Of a DNA stretch of 64,000 bases, positions 45,297-54,267 are shown piece by piece. The stretch is from Saprospirales bacterium (GTDB lineage Bacteria; Bacteroidota; Bacteroidia; Chitinophagales; Saprospiraceae). The stretch is taken from assembly GCA_016719895.1 (NCBI GenBank), contig JADJYG010000028.1, forward strand, positions 186,001-250,000. Direction: 5' to 3'. How positions within the stretch are numbered: the stretch's first letter is position 1; every line of letters starts with the position of its first letter. Both the position numbers and the translations under genes were made by a program. The notes under the pieces were generated by a model. The model was given only the letters and a program-made list of their open reading frames with translations, did no database searches and was not told where the DNA came from.

Positions 45297-46655
45297 CTAA
45301 AATGCCCAGTTCGCTCCCAGTCGAAGCCCCATCGGATCAAGAGTGTCTTTGCTTTTTTTGTCCCACTGACGCATGTAAAAGCCTTCGATGGTAAGATCGA
45401 ACCGCCGCGAAAGCGGTACTTCCAGCCCTGCTCCGAGCCGAAGGACGTTTCGCAGGCGCGTAGTTTTATCGACGACCAGAATGCTCGGTTGAAACGTATT
45501 GCTCGGTTCGTGTTTTATTTCATATTTCACCGTAAAGGGTGAAACAGTTTGGTTGCCCCAATTCAACCCGATATAAGGACGTGTTTTATGCCATTCGGAG
45601 AACGTATAACGAAGTCCGAGTCCGAATTGCCGCAACGATTGTCGCTGTAAATCCAGGTGTTCAAAGCGGTGTTCCGGCGAGGGTAGTGCCGGGAACTCGG
45701 GTGAGCCTAAAATAGCGCTTGGCTTGTCGGCTTCATAGTGCAATTGTCCATACGTGTATTCCAGGATTAAAGACCAATGACGCGAGAAACCGATAGCGCC
45801 TTGGGCGCCGGCTTCGTACCCGGCCTGATGCATCAAAGCAGGGCTTGAAGGATGTAACCATCCCGCTGTTGCCCCGACCTTGACGTATTTTGGCCTTAAG
45901 GCATCCAGCAATAAAGGTCCGAACGGGCGGGTAGGTTTGTGCGGTTTCAGTTCGGTAATGAGGATATCGTCGAGATTGAAGAATGGCGCTCGTTGAGCGG
46001 ATGTTTTCAAAAATGTCCATTCAGGCAGTTCAAGTATCTGTAAAGGGATAATCCTTTCGGTCTTTGTGGTAGTGTCTTGTCCAGGGTTTGAAAACCCGGG
46101 CTGACGTGCAGTTTCATCGGGGATATCCGGGTTATTTCGATCCGTGTCAATTCCCGCATTTTTTTGCGTTAAGGGATAATTGGTATTGGCGGGCAAGCTC
46201 ACAGATTTTTGGGTACCAAAGTCCTTCTTTCGATCAACGGGGATACCGTTATCTGCCAATATTTCATTAGGCTGCGCAAGTAGGGGTATTGTAAATCGAT
46301 CCCGGCTTGGCGCCTGGATATAAACTGTTCTCCATACCGTATCGGAGCGAACGACCGACGTGGCGGGCTTAAACGAAGCGAACGAGGTTTGGAGACCGGC
46401 CAGTTGTACTTCGACACGTCGCATAGCGATTCGGCTTTCCCGGCTTTCCCGCCACCACAAAACATTGCTCAACAGCAGAGTCAGAAGCAATAAAAGCAGC
46501 GGAACCCATGACCGCCGCTGATCTTGTGGTTGCCGGGGCAAAGCCTGGTCCAATCGTGCCGTCAGAGCGGCCCAATCCGCTTCACGGTGCCGCGCGGATG
46601 GCCGCAAGGCTGCCATTTTTTCTTTCAGCAAATCAAAGAAATTCTTTTCAGCCAT
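45297..46655 (-). CDS. Membrane-anchored beta-barrel protein, putative anti-sigma partner
   Basis: A 452-residue protein. Residues 1-45 are a soluble basic segment (MAEKNFFDLLKEKMAALRPS ...) that would face the cytoplasm. One membrane helix follows (WVPLLLLLLTLLLSNVLWW). A long linker of about 180 residues leads to a C-terminal outer-membrane-barrel-like domain from about 255 (VKVGATAGWLHPSSPALMHQ ...) ending GLRLGANWAF, a barrel-type last strand with terminal Phe. The start overlaps the sigma factor stop by 8 bp. An N-terminal sigma-binding segment, one membrane helix and a barrel in a single chain would let one protein span the envelope; this is inference. Confidence 0.78.
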   Translation of the reverse strand: MAEKNFFDLLKEKMAALRPSARHREADWAALTARLDQALPRQPQDQRRSWVPLLLLLLTLLLSNVLWWRESRESRIAMRRVEVQLAGLQTSFASFKPATSVVRSDTVWRTVYIQAPSRDRFTIPLLAQPNEILADNGIPVDRKKDFGTQKSVSLPANTNYPLTQKNAGIDTDRNNPDIPDETARQPGFSNPGQDTTTKTERIIPLQILELPEWTFLKTSAQRAPFFNLDDILITELKPHKPTRPFGPLLLDALRPKYVKVGATAGWLHPSSPALMHQAGYEAGAQGAIGFSRHWSLILEYTYGQLHYEADKPSAILGSPEFPALPSPEHRFEHLDLQRQSLRQFGLGLRYTFSEWHKTRPYIGLNWGNQTVSPFTVKYEIKHEPSNTFQPSILVVDKTTRLRNVLRLGAGLEVPLSRRFDLTIEGFYMRQWDKKSKDTLDPMGLRLGANWAF

Positions 46656-47214
46656 ATTTTTTAGGTAAATGGTCCGTCAACATTTGTTTCAATTTGGCTT
46701 TGGCTTTGGAAAGATTCGACTTGGAAGCGCCGACCGAAACGCCCAGCATTTCCGCTATTTCAGCATGAGAAAACCCTTCCAAAGCAAACAGGTTGAGCGT
46801 CATGCGATATGCGGGCGGTAACTTTTGTACCAGCCGCAACAAGTCTTCTGCCGCCATTTTTGATAAAAAGTCGTCTTCTACCGGAACATCCAGGCCCTCG
46901 GTAAGGTCGTAAATAATTAATTCATTCTGGCGGCTTTTGTACCGATTTATCGCGGTCCGTACCACGATAGTACGCAACCATGTGGCGAATGCGAATGTGG
47001 GATCATAACGCTCGATGTTGGTGAAAGCCTTCAGAAAAGCGTCGTTGATTACTTCCCGCGCCTCATCTTCATGGGCACAATACGGTAAGGCTACCGACAA
47101 AGCGTAGCTGTAAAACCGTTCGTACAAAACTCCCTGGCTGCGCCGGTCATTTTTCAGGCAGCCGGCAAGGAGGTGATTTAACCCATCGTTATTCACATTC
47201 GTTAAGATATTCAA
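46648..47214 (-). CDS. ECF sigma factor
   Basis: A 188-residue RNA polymerase sigma factor of the ECF type. Region 2 is YSYALSVALPYCAHEDEARE ... AFLKAFTNIERYDPTFAF (with the -10 recognition segment FATWLRTIVVRTAINRYK). Region 4 is LPPAYRMTLNLFALEGFSHA followed by EIAEMLGVSVGASKSNLSKA. It shares its operon with the membrane-barrel protein, which is probably its regulator. It has the same layout as the second pair at 48066-50032. Confidence 0.93.
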   Translation of the reverse strand: MNILTNVNNDGLNHLLAGCLKNDRRSQGVLYERFYSYALSVALPYCAHEDEAREVINDAFLKAFTNIERYDPTFAFATWLRTIVVRTAINRYKSRQNELIIYDLTEGLDVPVEDDFLSKMAAEDLLRLVQKLPPAYRMTLNLFALEGFSHAEIAEMLGVSVGASKSNLSKAKAKLKQMLTDHLPKKYG

Positions 47215-47393
47215 GTAAAGTGCCCCGGCGGTTGTCTGGCTGGGGTGATTTTTACATTAAAAACTTACCCTTCAATCATCGAGCCATATTATTTACCTTG
47301 TTTTAGGGTCAATCTCTTCGCCAACGAAACTTTAAATTGATTGGTAGTACGCTACTATAACAGGAAAGCGTTTCATACGCCATTCAAAATGGC

Positions 47394-47401
47394 TATTTTT
47401 G
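47394..47401 (+). promoter_or_regulatory. -7 promoter box of the Cys-rich protein gene
   Basis: TATTTTTG fully matches TAnnTTTG and lies 25 bp before the ATG at 47427. The -33 region is not well conserved. Confidence 0.45.
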
Positions 47402-47426
47402 CACTCGTTTAATTTTTATCGCCCGT

Positions 47427-47867
47427 ATGCGCCCTCTTTTCTTCGGCATTCTACCATTCCTTTTGGCCGTGAGCTTTACCCTCCTGCCGGGTGACGCTTT
47501 CGGTTGTGGTAAAGGTTGCAGTACCGGTAAGAGTGTGACAATGAGCGTTGCAAGAGAAGCCTCCTGCTGTGCCAGTGCCGGTGACGAATCATCCTGCCGC
47601 GGTAAAAACCAGCCTGCGAGCGATAAAAAGCAAATACCGGCTTGCGACCACCACTGCGATGAAAAAGGCTGTGGCGGCAGTTGTGGCGGTAAATGCGGCA
47701 GCCATTGCAGTTGCCCAATGGCGGCATCATGCGCAGGGCTATTTTCCGAAGTTGAATTTTTCCTGTACGCCTTAACCATTCTTTCGCGGGCGTACTTTCC
47801 CTACCGGCCTCCTTTCCTTCCCAACGTGTCATTGGACATCTGGCTCCCGCCAAACATCCTGTCCTGA
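47427..47867 (+). CDS. Cys/His-rich small exported protein
   Basis: A 146-residue protein with a signal peptide (MRPLFFGILPFLLAVSFTLL ... DAFG). The mature part has about 18 Cys, with clusters such as CGKGCSTG, CDHHCDEKGCGGSCGGKCG and HCSCPM. The C-terminus (YRPPFLPNVSLDIWLPPNIL) loosely resembles the end of the DUF6660-like protein at 14308-14658. Metal binding or a disulfide-rich periplasmic fold is plausible. It lies between the two ECF sigma pairs and may be a target or inducer of one of them. Confidence 0.6.
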   Translation: MRPLFFGILPFLLAVSFTLLPGDAFGCGKGCSTGKSVTMSVAREASCCASAGDESSCRGKNQPASDKKQIPACDHHCDEKGCGGSCGGKCGSHCSCPMAASCAGLFSEVEFFLYALTILSRAYFPYRPPFLPNVSLDIWLPPNILS

Positions 47868-48065
47868 TTCTGGACAGCCAATAGTGTGTCTTGTCGAAAC
47901 GGTCAACCCATCATATTGACCGAATGATTGGTCGTGTTTTTACGGTCATTGGCTCGTTTAAGCGATACATTATACTATTCGACTGCCGCCGCGAAGCACT
48001 CCGCCTTCGCCGACTAAATTTTTTCAGCGCTCATGCAACCTTTCTCCTGAGCAAACTAAACTATT

Positions 48066-48656
48066 ATGCCTGACTACCCGAATAAGCGCGATGATGCCCG
48101 GACGACGCCCGGTCCTGCCGATTTGGAATTGGCGGCGGCTTGCCGGGCCGGTGACCGTCGCGCCCAGCGCGACTTGTGGGAACGGTACAAAAATCGGATG
48201 TACGGAGTTTGTCTGCGGCTCGCCGCATCGCCCCAGGAAGCGGAGGATTGGTTGCAGGAGGCTTTTATCCAGGTATTTCGGCATATCGAAAAATACCGGG
48301 GTGAGGGAAGCCTGGAAGGCTGGGTAAGGCGGGTCGTGGTGCGCACCGCTATCCAACTCCTTAAACAACAACACCTGAAAACAACCGGATTGGACAACGA
48401 AAGGCTGGAACGCCTGCTTTTTGAAGAAGGAGAAACCAGTGCCGGCGAAGAAGACGAACCGGGGCGATTGGTCGGATTGCTTCAACAATTGCCTCCTGGC
48501 TTTCGTGCCGTGCTGAACCTTTACGTGTTGGAAGAGCGCAGCCACGAAGAAATCGCCCGGGAACTGAATATTACTGTAGGAACCTCGAAATCCCAACTCA
48601 GCCGTGCCAAGGCTTTTCTGAAACGGCTTATAGACAAAACATTGATATTGTTATGA
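48066..48656 (+). CDS. ECF sigma factor
   Basis: A 196-residue ECF sigma factor, a paralogue of the one at 46648-47214. Region 2 is RDLWERYKNRMYGVCLRLAA then AEDWLQEAFIQVFRHIEKYR and GWVRRVVVRTAIQLLK. Region 4 is LPPGFRAVLNLYVLEERSHE followed by EIARELNITVGTSKSQLSRA. An acidic insert (EEGETSAGEEDEPGR) separates the two. The stop overlaps the ATG of the barrel protein (48653-48656). Confidence 0.93.
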   Translation: MPDYPNKRDDARTTPGPADLELAAACRAGDRRAQRDLWERYKNRMYGVCLRLAASPQEAEDWLQEAFIQVFRHIEKYRGEGSLEGWVRRVVVRTAIQLLKQQHLKTTGLDNERLERLLFEEGETSAGEEDEPGRLVGLLQQLPPGFRAVLNLYVLEERSHEEIARELNITVGTSKSQLSRAKAFLKRLIDKTLILL

Positions 48657-50032
48657 ATACACCCTTACACCCGGAACACGACGATTTGGAGCGGCAATTG
48701 CAAGCCCAATTGGAGCACTACGCCCCGGAAGCGCCCGACCGGCTCTGGGCCGGCATCGAAGCTCGGCTTCCGAGGCGCCGCCGTCGCACGGTGTTTTGGT
48801 GGTGGGCGTCCGGTGTCGGCGCGGCGTTGATTTTGGTAGGATTCGTTTACCGCTTCATCGGGGAAAGCGATCCGTCGGCCCCCAAACCCAGGGACATTGA
48901 AATAAAGACGTCTGTGCAACAAGACATTGCGATCCGAAGCCCGCAAGAGCGCACGGGAACAGAAATGGCGACGGTGCCGGCGCTTATATCCCGTACAACA
49001 ACGAACTCAAGGAATACCGGGCTTGAAATAGTAGCGAAACCTGCTGCCCATCCCAAAGCAATCCAACAGGATGAAGACATTCTCCCGGTGAAAGCCCCGG
49101 CGCCGGGCATCCTGCTGGAAAAGCCGCCTTTAACCAATGCCGGAACGACACAAATCCTGCCGGTCGCAACATTCGACGCGACTCCACTGGAACCCTTGTG
49201 TGTATCGTTGCCACTGGTTTTGAAAAATGATTCGCCTCAAATCCAATTCATTCGATTTCCTGTAAAAACGATACGCGAGTGGCGCTGGCAGATCGAGGCC
49301 GCTATTGCACCGGTCTGGCTCTGGCAAACGGCAGCACGAGCCGATCCGCATCACGCGGGACACATCGGCTTTGCGGAACACCGGCAGGGTGCTGCTACCG
49401 GCTGGCAAGCGGGTTTAAATGTTGGATACGAGCCGGCCCCGCGCTGGCAGGTGATCGCGGGATTGTTCCGGCGCCAGACCACGCAGATTGCTTCTCACAC
49501 CGCCATGCTCCGGCTTATGGACGGAGTATGCCTCAATCCCAACGATTATGCCCCGAAAGAATATGAGTTTCAATACGACCTGTACTCGGGCAGCGGCACA
49601 TCCAACCTGACCGTGCATATCGCCCAGGTGGACACGGCGAACACGATGCCCGACGACGAACCGTTCACCCTCGATATGCGCACCACACGGAGTAGTTCGG
49701 ATTGGGTGTTACCCTTAGGCGTAAAACGAACCTTCAGTAAGGGGCTTTGGCAGGGATTTGTGCAAGGCGGCATACAGATCAACCTGCCTGGCAGCGCATC
49801 GGCCCGTGTGGATCACTTCACCGAAGCTTGTGTGGATTTATGCTTTGCAACGGGCCGTGTACCGGCTTTGACCGTAAAAGAAAACCGGCAAACCTCTATC
49901 GCGTGGACACTGGGACTCGGTGCTGAATACCGTCTCTCGAAGCGTTGGATATTGTCCACTACGCCGACTTTATTTGGAAATAAAGGCCAAATGGGACTTT
50001 CCCTCCAGGCTGGTCTCAATTTGAAAATTTGA
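48653..50032 (+). CDS. Membrane-anchored beta-barrel protein, putative anti-sigma partner
   Basis: A 459-residue protein with the same layout as 45297-46655. The N-terminal about 45 residues (HPEHDDLERQLQAQLEHYAP ... AGIEARLPRR) are soluble. One membrane helix follows (TVFWWWASGVGAALILVGFV). A linker of about 150 residues precedes a barrel-like domain (WRWQIEAAIAPVWLWQTAAR ...) ending MGLSLQAGLNLKI. It is coupled to the sigma gene. Sequence identity to the other copy is low, so the pairs probably answer different signals. Confidence 0.76.
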   Translation: MNTPLHPEHDDLERQLQAQLEHYAPEAPDRLWAGIEARLPRRRRRTVFWWWASGVGAALILVGFVYRFIGESDPSAPKPRDIEIKTSVQQDIAIRSPQERTGTEMATVPALISRTTTNSRNTGLEIVAKPAAHPKAIQQDEDILPVKAPAPGILLEKPPLTNAGTTQILPVATFDATPLEPLCVSLPLVLKNDSPQIQFIRFPVKTIREWRWQIEAAIAPVWLWQTAARADPHHAGHIGFAEHRQGAATGWQAGLNVGYEPAPRWQVIAGLFRRQTTQIASHTAMLRLMDGVCLNPNDYAPKEYEFQYDLYSGSGTSNLTVHIAQVDTANTMPDDEPFTLDMRTTRSSSDWVLPLGVKRTFSKGLWQGFVQGGIQINLPGSASARVDHFTEACVDLCFATGRVPALTVKENRQTSIAWTLGLGAEYRLSKRWILSTTPTLFGNKGQMGLSLQAGLNLKI

Positions 50033-50462
50033 TGTTGAAATGATCGAGGAAATATTAGAGTCTTTTCGAAATCGGCTGGTTCAAAAGTTGGTTGCATTGC
50101 TCCTTATCCTGCACGCATGGAAATATGCCGATGCCCTGATACACGCGAATAGCCGTTTCAAGTGCCCGGTCTGCCGCCTGATTGAGGCAATACGATCTAA
50201 GAATTTGACGCATTCACGGTGTTGGACCAACTTCTGTGTCCTGCTTCGCAGGTGGTCTTATTGCTTCTGCGGAGCGGATTTGATAGGCATTTGGATAATA
50301 AGCGTGGTGCAAATTTTTCAATCGCAACTGGCTTTTTTGGCACAACAACGCATTTGGCTGCCCCACAAACCCCCGATTTATCTGCAAAAAATGGTGTTAC
50401 GAAATTAGTATGGATGTTCTCTATTTCACCTCACTTTTCATTCATGCTAATTTTCTAAAACA
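50033..50462 (+). other. Intergenic stretch upstream of the copper operon
   Basis: No frame here has convincing composition or motif. The 120 bp before the multicopper oxidase ATG are AT-rich and should hold its promoter, but I see no full TAnnTTTG box. Confidence 0.4.
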
Positions 50463-52148
50463 ATGAAATTCAATTTTTTAAATAAAATACTACTCGCAGC
50501 GCTTTTGTTCCTTGCCGGACAAAGCCTTGCACAAACGACTATCTTGATTCCCGATACCCTCGCCGGCGATGTGATCAACCTGGCCCTGCAAAACGGAACG
50601 CGGGAATTTTACCCCGGTGTGACGACCAAAACCATCGGCTACAACGGCAACTTCCTCGGCCCAACGATCATCCTGAACAAAGGCCATCAAGTAACGCTAA
50701 ACCTGCACAACCAACTGGGCGATACCACTACCACCCACTGGCACGGCCTGCATGTAGCGCCGGCAAACGACGGCAGCCCGCACAATCCGGTCATGGATGG
50801 AGAAACCTGGTCGCCTTCGTTCACCGTAATGGATAAAGCGGCGACCTATTGGTACCATCCGCACCTGCATGGTAAAACGCTTAACCAGGTCGTAAAAGGC
50901 GCGGCGGGCCTCATCATCGTCCGTGATCCGGAGGAAGCCGCACTGAACTTGCCCCGTACCTACGGGGTGGACGACGTACCCCTTGTTTTTCAATGGAAAA
51001 CCTTCGACGCGGCGAAACAAATCGTGGAAATGGACGAAGCGGACAACGAGGTGCTGGTCAACGGCACGATAAACGGTACGCTCGAATTGCCCGCCCAGGT
51101 CGTGCGACTGCGCTTGTTGAACGGATCGAGCCACCGGTTTTTCGATTTCGGCTTTGCCGATAACCGCTCTTTTAAACAGATCGCTTCCGACGCGGGCCTG
51201 CTCAATGAGCCCGTGTCAATAACCCGCCTTATCCTCGGTTCCGGCGAACGCGCCGAAATCCTCGTGGACCTGAGTGGATTGCAAGGCAGTACGCTCAAAT
51301 TCCGGCAATTCGGTACGCAGTTGCCGCAGGGTTACCCTGGCGGCCCGATGATGATGGGCGGTATGACAGGTCCTAAGGACAACACAGATTTTGACTTGTT
51401 GACCATACTGGTCGGCGCCCCTACTTCCAATACTGTGACAGCCATTCCAGCATCTCTCACGACAAATACTGCCTGGCCGCAGGCGGGCGCTTCCACCCGT
51501 TCGTTTGGCCTGTCGGCGCAACCGATGATGAGCATGACCAATTTCTTTATCAACGGCCTGAAGTTCGATATGGAAACGGTGAATTTCAGCACCCAGGTAG
51601 GCAAAACCGAAATCTGGACCATCACGAACCAGACCATGATGGCGCACCCGTTTCACGTTCATGGGATGCATTTTTATGTGCTGGCTGTGAACGGCGCCAC
51701 CCCGCCGGCCAACCTGCGCGGACGAAAAGACGTGGTGGTCGTTCCGCCGATGAACGGTTCGGTGAAGATTATCCTGAAGTTTGAAGATTTCAGCGATCCC
51801 CACATACCTTACATGTACCACTGCCACATCCTGAGCCATGAAGATACCGGCATGATGGGACAGTTTATCGTCAATTCTGCCGCTTCGGGTACCATTGAAA
51901 ACGCCGCACAGGAGCACCTGCGCATTTCGCCCACTTTGCTCGCTCCAGGTTTGGAAAAGGTGGAAATCAGCGCCGATAACGGCTGGGAACCGGTTCGGAT
52001 AGAGGTGTACGACCAGGAAGGACGCTTGTTGCTGACGGAACGGAACGCGACGCGGTTAGCCGCTGACCGGCTGGTTTCGGGTATGAATTCCATTAAAATT
52101 TTCACCGCTCGCGGTACGGCGGTCTTCAAAATTGTAAAAACAAACTAA
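50463..52148 (+). CDS. Multicopper oxidase with T9SS sorting domain
   Basis: A 561-residue exported copper oxidase (MKFNFLNKILLAALLFLAGQ signal). All copper ligand motifs are present: THWHGLHV, YWYHPHLHGKT, AHPFHVHGMHFYV and MYHCHILSHEDTGMMGQF. A Met-rich segment (GPMMMGGMTGP) suits Cu(I) oxidation as in CueO or CopA. A T9SS C-terminal domain ends the protein (EVYDQEGRLLLTERNATRLA ...). It probably oxidises Cu(I) at the cell surface. It heads a same-strand series with MbnP and two di-heme proteins, 39 bp before the next ATG. Confidence 0.92.
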   Translation: MKFNFLNKILLAALLFLAGQSLAQTTILIPDTLAGDVINLALQNGTREFYPGVTTKTIGYNGNFLGPTIILNKGHQVTLNLHNQLGDTTTTHWHGLHVAPANDGSPHNPVMDGETWSPSFTVMDKAATYWYHPHLHGKTLNQVVKGAAGLIIVRDPEEAALNLPRTYGVDDVPLVFQWKTFDAAKQIVEMDEADNEVLVNGTINGTLELPAQVVRLRLLNGSSHRFFDFGFADNRSFKQIASDAGLLNEPVSITRLILGSGERAEILVDLSGLQGSTLKFRQFGTQLPQGYPGGPMMMGGMTGPKDNTDFDLLTILVGAPTSNTVTAIPASLTTNTAWPQAGASTRSFGLSAQPMMSMTNFFINGLKFDMETVNFSTQVGKTEIWTITNQTMMAHPFHVHGMHFYVLAVNGATPPANLRGRKDVVVVPPMNGSVKIILKFEDFSDPHIPYMYHCHILSHEDTGMMGQFIVNSAASGTIENAAQEHLRISPTLLAPGLEKVEISADNGWEPVRIEVYDQEGRLLLTERNATRLAADRLVSGMNSIKIFTARGTAVFKIVKTN

Positions 52149-52187
52149 CCTGCTTTCATCACTTAAATTAAACAACATCCAAGTTTT

Positions 52188-53162
52188 ATGAAAAAACTGC
52201 TCCTCTCCGTCCTGTCCTTTCTGTCGGTTTTGGTGGTTCAGGCTCAAAACAACATCGAGTTGCATCTTTCGCCACGCCTTGGCGCCGCGCCGTTTGCGTT
52301 GAACACACCGGTTTCGGCCGGATCTTACGAGTACAAAATCACACGCCTGGAATACTACATTTCGGAAATAAAAATCACCCACGACGGCGGTCAGGTAACG
52401 CCGATGACGGATATGTACCTGCTCGTTCGCCCGGCGGTGGACAGCATGTACGACCTGGGTTCGTTCCCGAGCGTCGTCAACGTGGAAAGCATCACTTTTT
52501 CCGTGGGCGTTGACCAAGCCCATAACCACCTGGACCCGGCGGCCTATCCGGCTAATCATCCGTTGGCGCCACAAAACCCAGCCATGCAATGGGGCTGGTC
52601 GGCCGGCTACCGGTTCGTGGCTATCGAGGGTAAAGCGGGCACAAACTTCGCCAACGACTATGAAATCCACGCCTTGGGTGACGCGAATTACAAGACCGTG
52701 ACGCTCGCCACTATCGCAGAAAATCACGCCAACGGAGATAAAACCATTCACCTGATCGCGGATTACGCCCAGGTTTTGAATTCGATAAACGTGTCGGCCG
52801 GGTTGATCGTACATGGTTCCACGGGTAAAGCCGTGACCCTGATGAACAACATGAAAAATGTAGTTTTCACCGCTGAAATGGTAACCATGACGATAGACCC
52901 TACGTTTGAAGGCGCTTTCGCAGTATGGCCCAACCCGGCTGCGCCGGGTGAGGCCATAGTAACCATGACGCTCCCGGCGGGTTATTCCTACCGTGTTACG
53001 CTGACCGATTTGACCGGCCGGGTGGTAATAAACCAGCCGGTTGCAGCCGATCGCCAATCGTATCCGCTGATCGACGATTTGAATGCCGGCACGTACTTCG
53101 TGCATTTGTGGCAACAAGAACGCCCCGTGGCAGTGGAGAAGTTATTGATTACACCCCGTTAA
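52188..53162 (+). CDS. mbnP: MbnP-family copper-binding protein with T9SS sorting domain
   Basis: A 324-residue exported protein (MKKLLLSVLSFLSVLVVQAQ signal). The MbnP domain covers about residues 20-230: YKITRLEYYISEIKI, FSVGVDQAHNH and PAMQWGWSAGYRFVAIEG, whose Trp residues match the family's conserved W-x-W-x-x-G-Y segment. In known MbnP a Trp is converted to kynurenine by MbnH and the site binds copper. The last 80 residues (AVWPNPAAPGEAIVTMTLPA ... FVHLWQQERPVAVEKLLITP) are a T9SS sorting domain, so this copy should go to the surface. Confidence 0.85.
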   Translation: MKKLLLSVLSFLSVLVVQAQNNIELHLSPRLGAAPFALNTPVSAGSYEYKITRLEYYISEIKITHDGGQVTPMTDMYLLVRPAVDSMYDLGSFPSVVNVESITFSVGVDQAHNHLDPAAYPANHPLAPQNPAMQWGWSAGYRFVAIEGKAGTNFANDYEIHALGDANYKTVTLATIAENHANGDKTIHLIADYAQVLNSINVSAGLIVHGSTGKAVTLMNNMKNVVFTAEMVTMTIDPTFEGAFAVWPNPAAPGEAIVTMTLPAGYSYRVTLTDLTGRVVINQPVAADRQSYPLIDDLNAGTYFVHLWQQERPVAVEKLLITPR

Positions 53163-53185
53163 TAAGTTTTTTTCTTAAGCAGTTG

Positions 53186-53221
53186 GCGCGCGCCGGATAC
53201 GCGATGTATCCGGTGTCGCGC
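53186..53221. repeat. Hairpin between mbnP and the di-heme gene
   Basis: CCGGATAC at 53193-53200 pairs with GTATCCGG at 53206-53213 around a 5-base loop, and flanking GCGCG/CGCGC extend it imperfectly. It lies 13 bp before the next ATG and could adjust expression between the genes, for example as an mRNA-end stabiliser. Confidence 0.5.
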
Positions 53222-53233
53222 CTGCCTTTGAGT

Positions 53234-54256
53234 ATGAAAGAACTTGGAATATTTGTTGTTCTGGTAGTTTCGCTGTTTGCTTGCCGCAAGGAAACAGCGG
53301 AACCCGTCATTGCTGCTCCGGAACCGCTGCTGGCCGTGCCGACGGGATTTCCATTTCCGGAATTTCCGGCAGGGAACGAATTGACGCCGGCCCGTTGGGC
53401 ATTGGGCAAAAAATTATTTTATGATCCCGTTTTATCTCGTGACAGTACCCTGTCGTGTGCCTCGTGCCACCATGCGGCGAAAGCGTTTAGCGATACGGTA
53501 GCGTTCAGTCCCGGCGTGGGTGGGTTACCCGGTACGCGTAATTCCCCTACGCTGGCCAACATCGGTTACCATCCGTATTTTACCCGTGAAGGTGGAGTGC
53601 CGACCCTGGAAATGCAAATCCTGGTACCGATCCAAGAGCACAACGAATTCGATTTTAACATCCTGCTTATTGCCGAGCGATTGAAACGCGACACGGCTTA
53701 CGTCCGAATGAGCCGCGAAGCCTACGACCGCGAACCGGATGCTTTCGTAATTACCCGCTCCATTGCCTGTTTCGAAAGAACCTTCGTGAGCGGACAAAGC
53801 CGTTACGACCAGTATTTTTTTCAAGGAAAAACTTCGGCGTTGACGGCGGCGGAAAAACGCGGCAAGGATTTGTTTTTTTCCGAAAAAACCAACTGCTCGC
53901 AATGCCACTCCGGGTTTAACTTCACGAATTACACTTTTGAAAACAACGGCCTTTACGCTAATTACCCGGATCCCGGCCGGTTCCGCCTGACCGAACTGGA
54001 AGGCGACCGCGCACGCTTCAAAGTGGCTACGTTACGAAATGTAGCGCTTACTGCGCCGTATATGCACGACGGCAGTTTGCAAACCCTGGAAGCCGTGGTC
54101 GAGCATTACAACTCCGGCGGACAGCCGCATCCGAACAAAAGTTCGTTGGTGCGGCCTTTGGGCTTAAGTGCCGGCGAAAAAGCCGATCTGCTGGCATTCC
54201 TGCGCAGCCTGACCGATGAAGCCTTTGTCAACAATCCAAAATTTCGTCAACATTGA
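53234..54256 (+). CDS. mbnH: Di-heme cytochrome c peroxidase / MauG family (MbnH-like)
   Basis: A 340-residue lipoprotein (MKELGIFVVLVVSLFACRKE) from ATG 53234; the longer frame starts inside mbnP and lacks a signal. Two heme sites are visible: LSCASCHHAAKAF and TNCSQCHSGFNFTNY. The family element APYMHDGSLQTLEAVVEHY holds the distal-site residues. Next to mbnP it fits the MbnH role of oxidising MbnP Trp residues; ordinary cytochrome c peroxidase is the alternative. The next gene overlaps its 3' end region closely. Confidence 0.85.
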   Translation: MKELGIFVVLVVSLFACRKETAEPVIAAPEPLLAVPTGFPFPEFPAGNELTPARWALGKKLFYDPVLSRDSTLSCASCHHAAKAFSDTVAFSPGVGGLPGTRNSPTLANIGYHPYFTREGGVPTLEMQILVPIQEHNEFDFNILLIAERLKRDTAYVRMSREAYDREPDAFVITRSIACFERTFVSGQSRYDQYFFQGKTSALTAAEKRGKDLFFSEKTNCSQCHSGFNFTNYTFENNGLYANYPDPGRFRLTELEGDRARFKVATLRNVALTAPYMHDGSLQTLEAVVEHYNSGGQPHPNKSSLVRPLGLSAGEKADLLAFLRSLTDEAFVNNPKFRQH

Positions 54257-54267
54257 TTTTACTGAAC

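Noticed and set aside
50040..50408. Possible 122-codon gene before the multicopper oxidase
   Set aside because: Composition is irregular, with no motif, and the region is expected to hold the operon's promoter.
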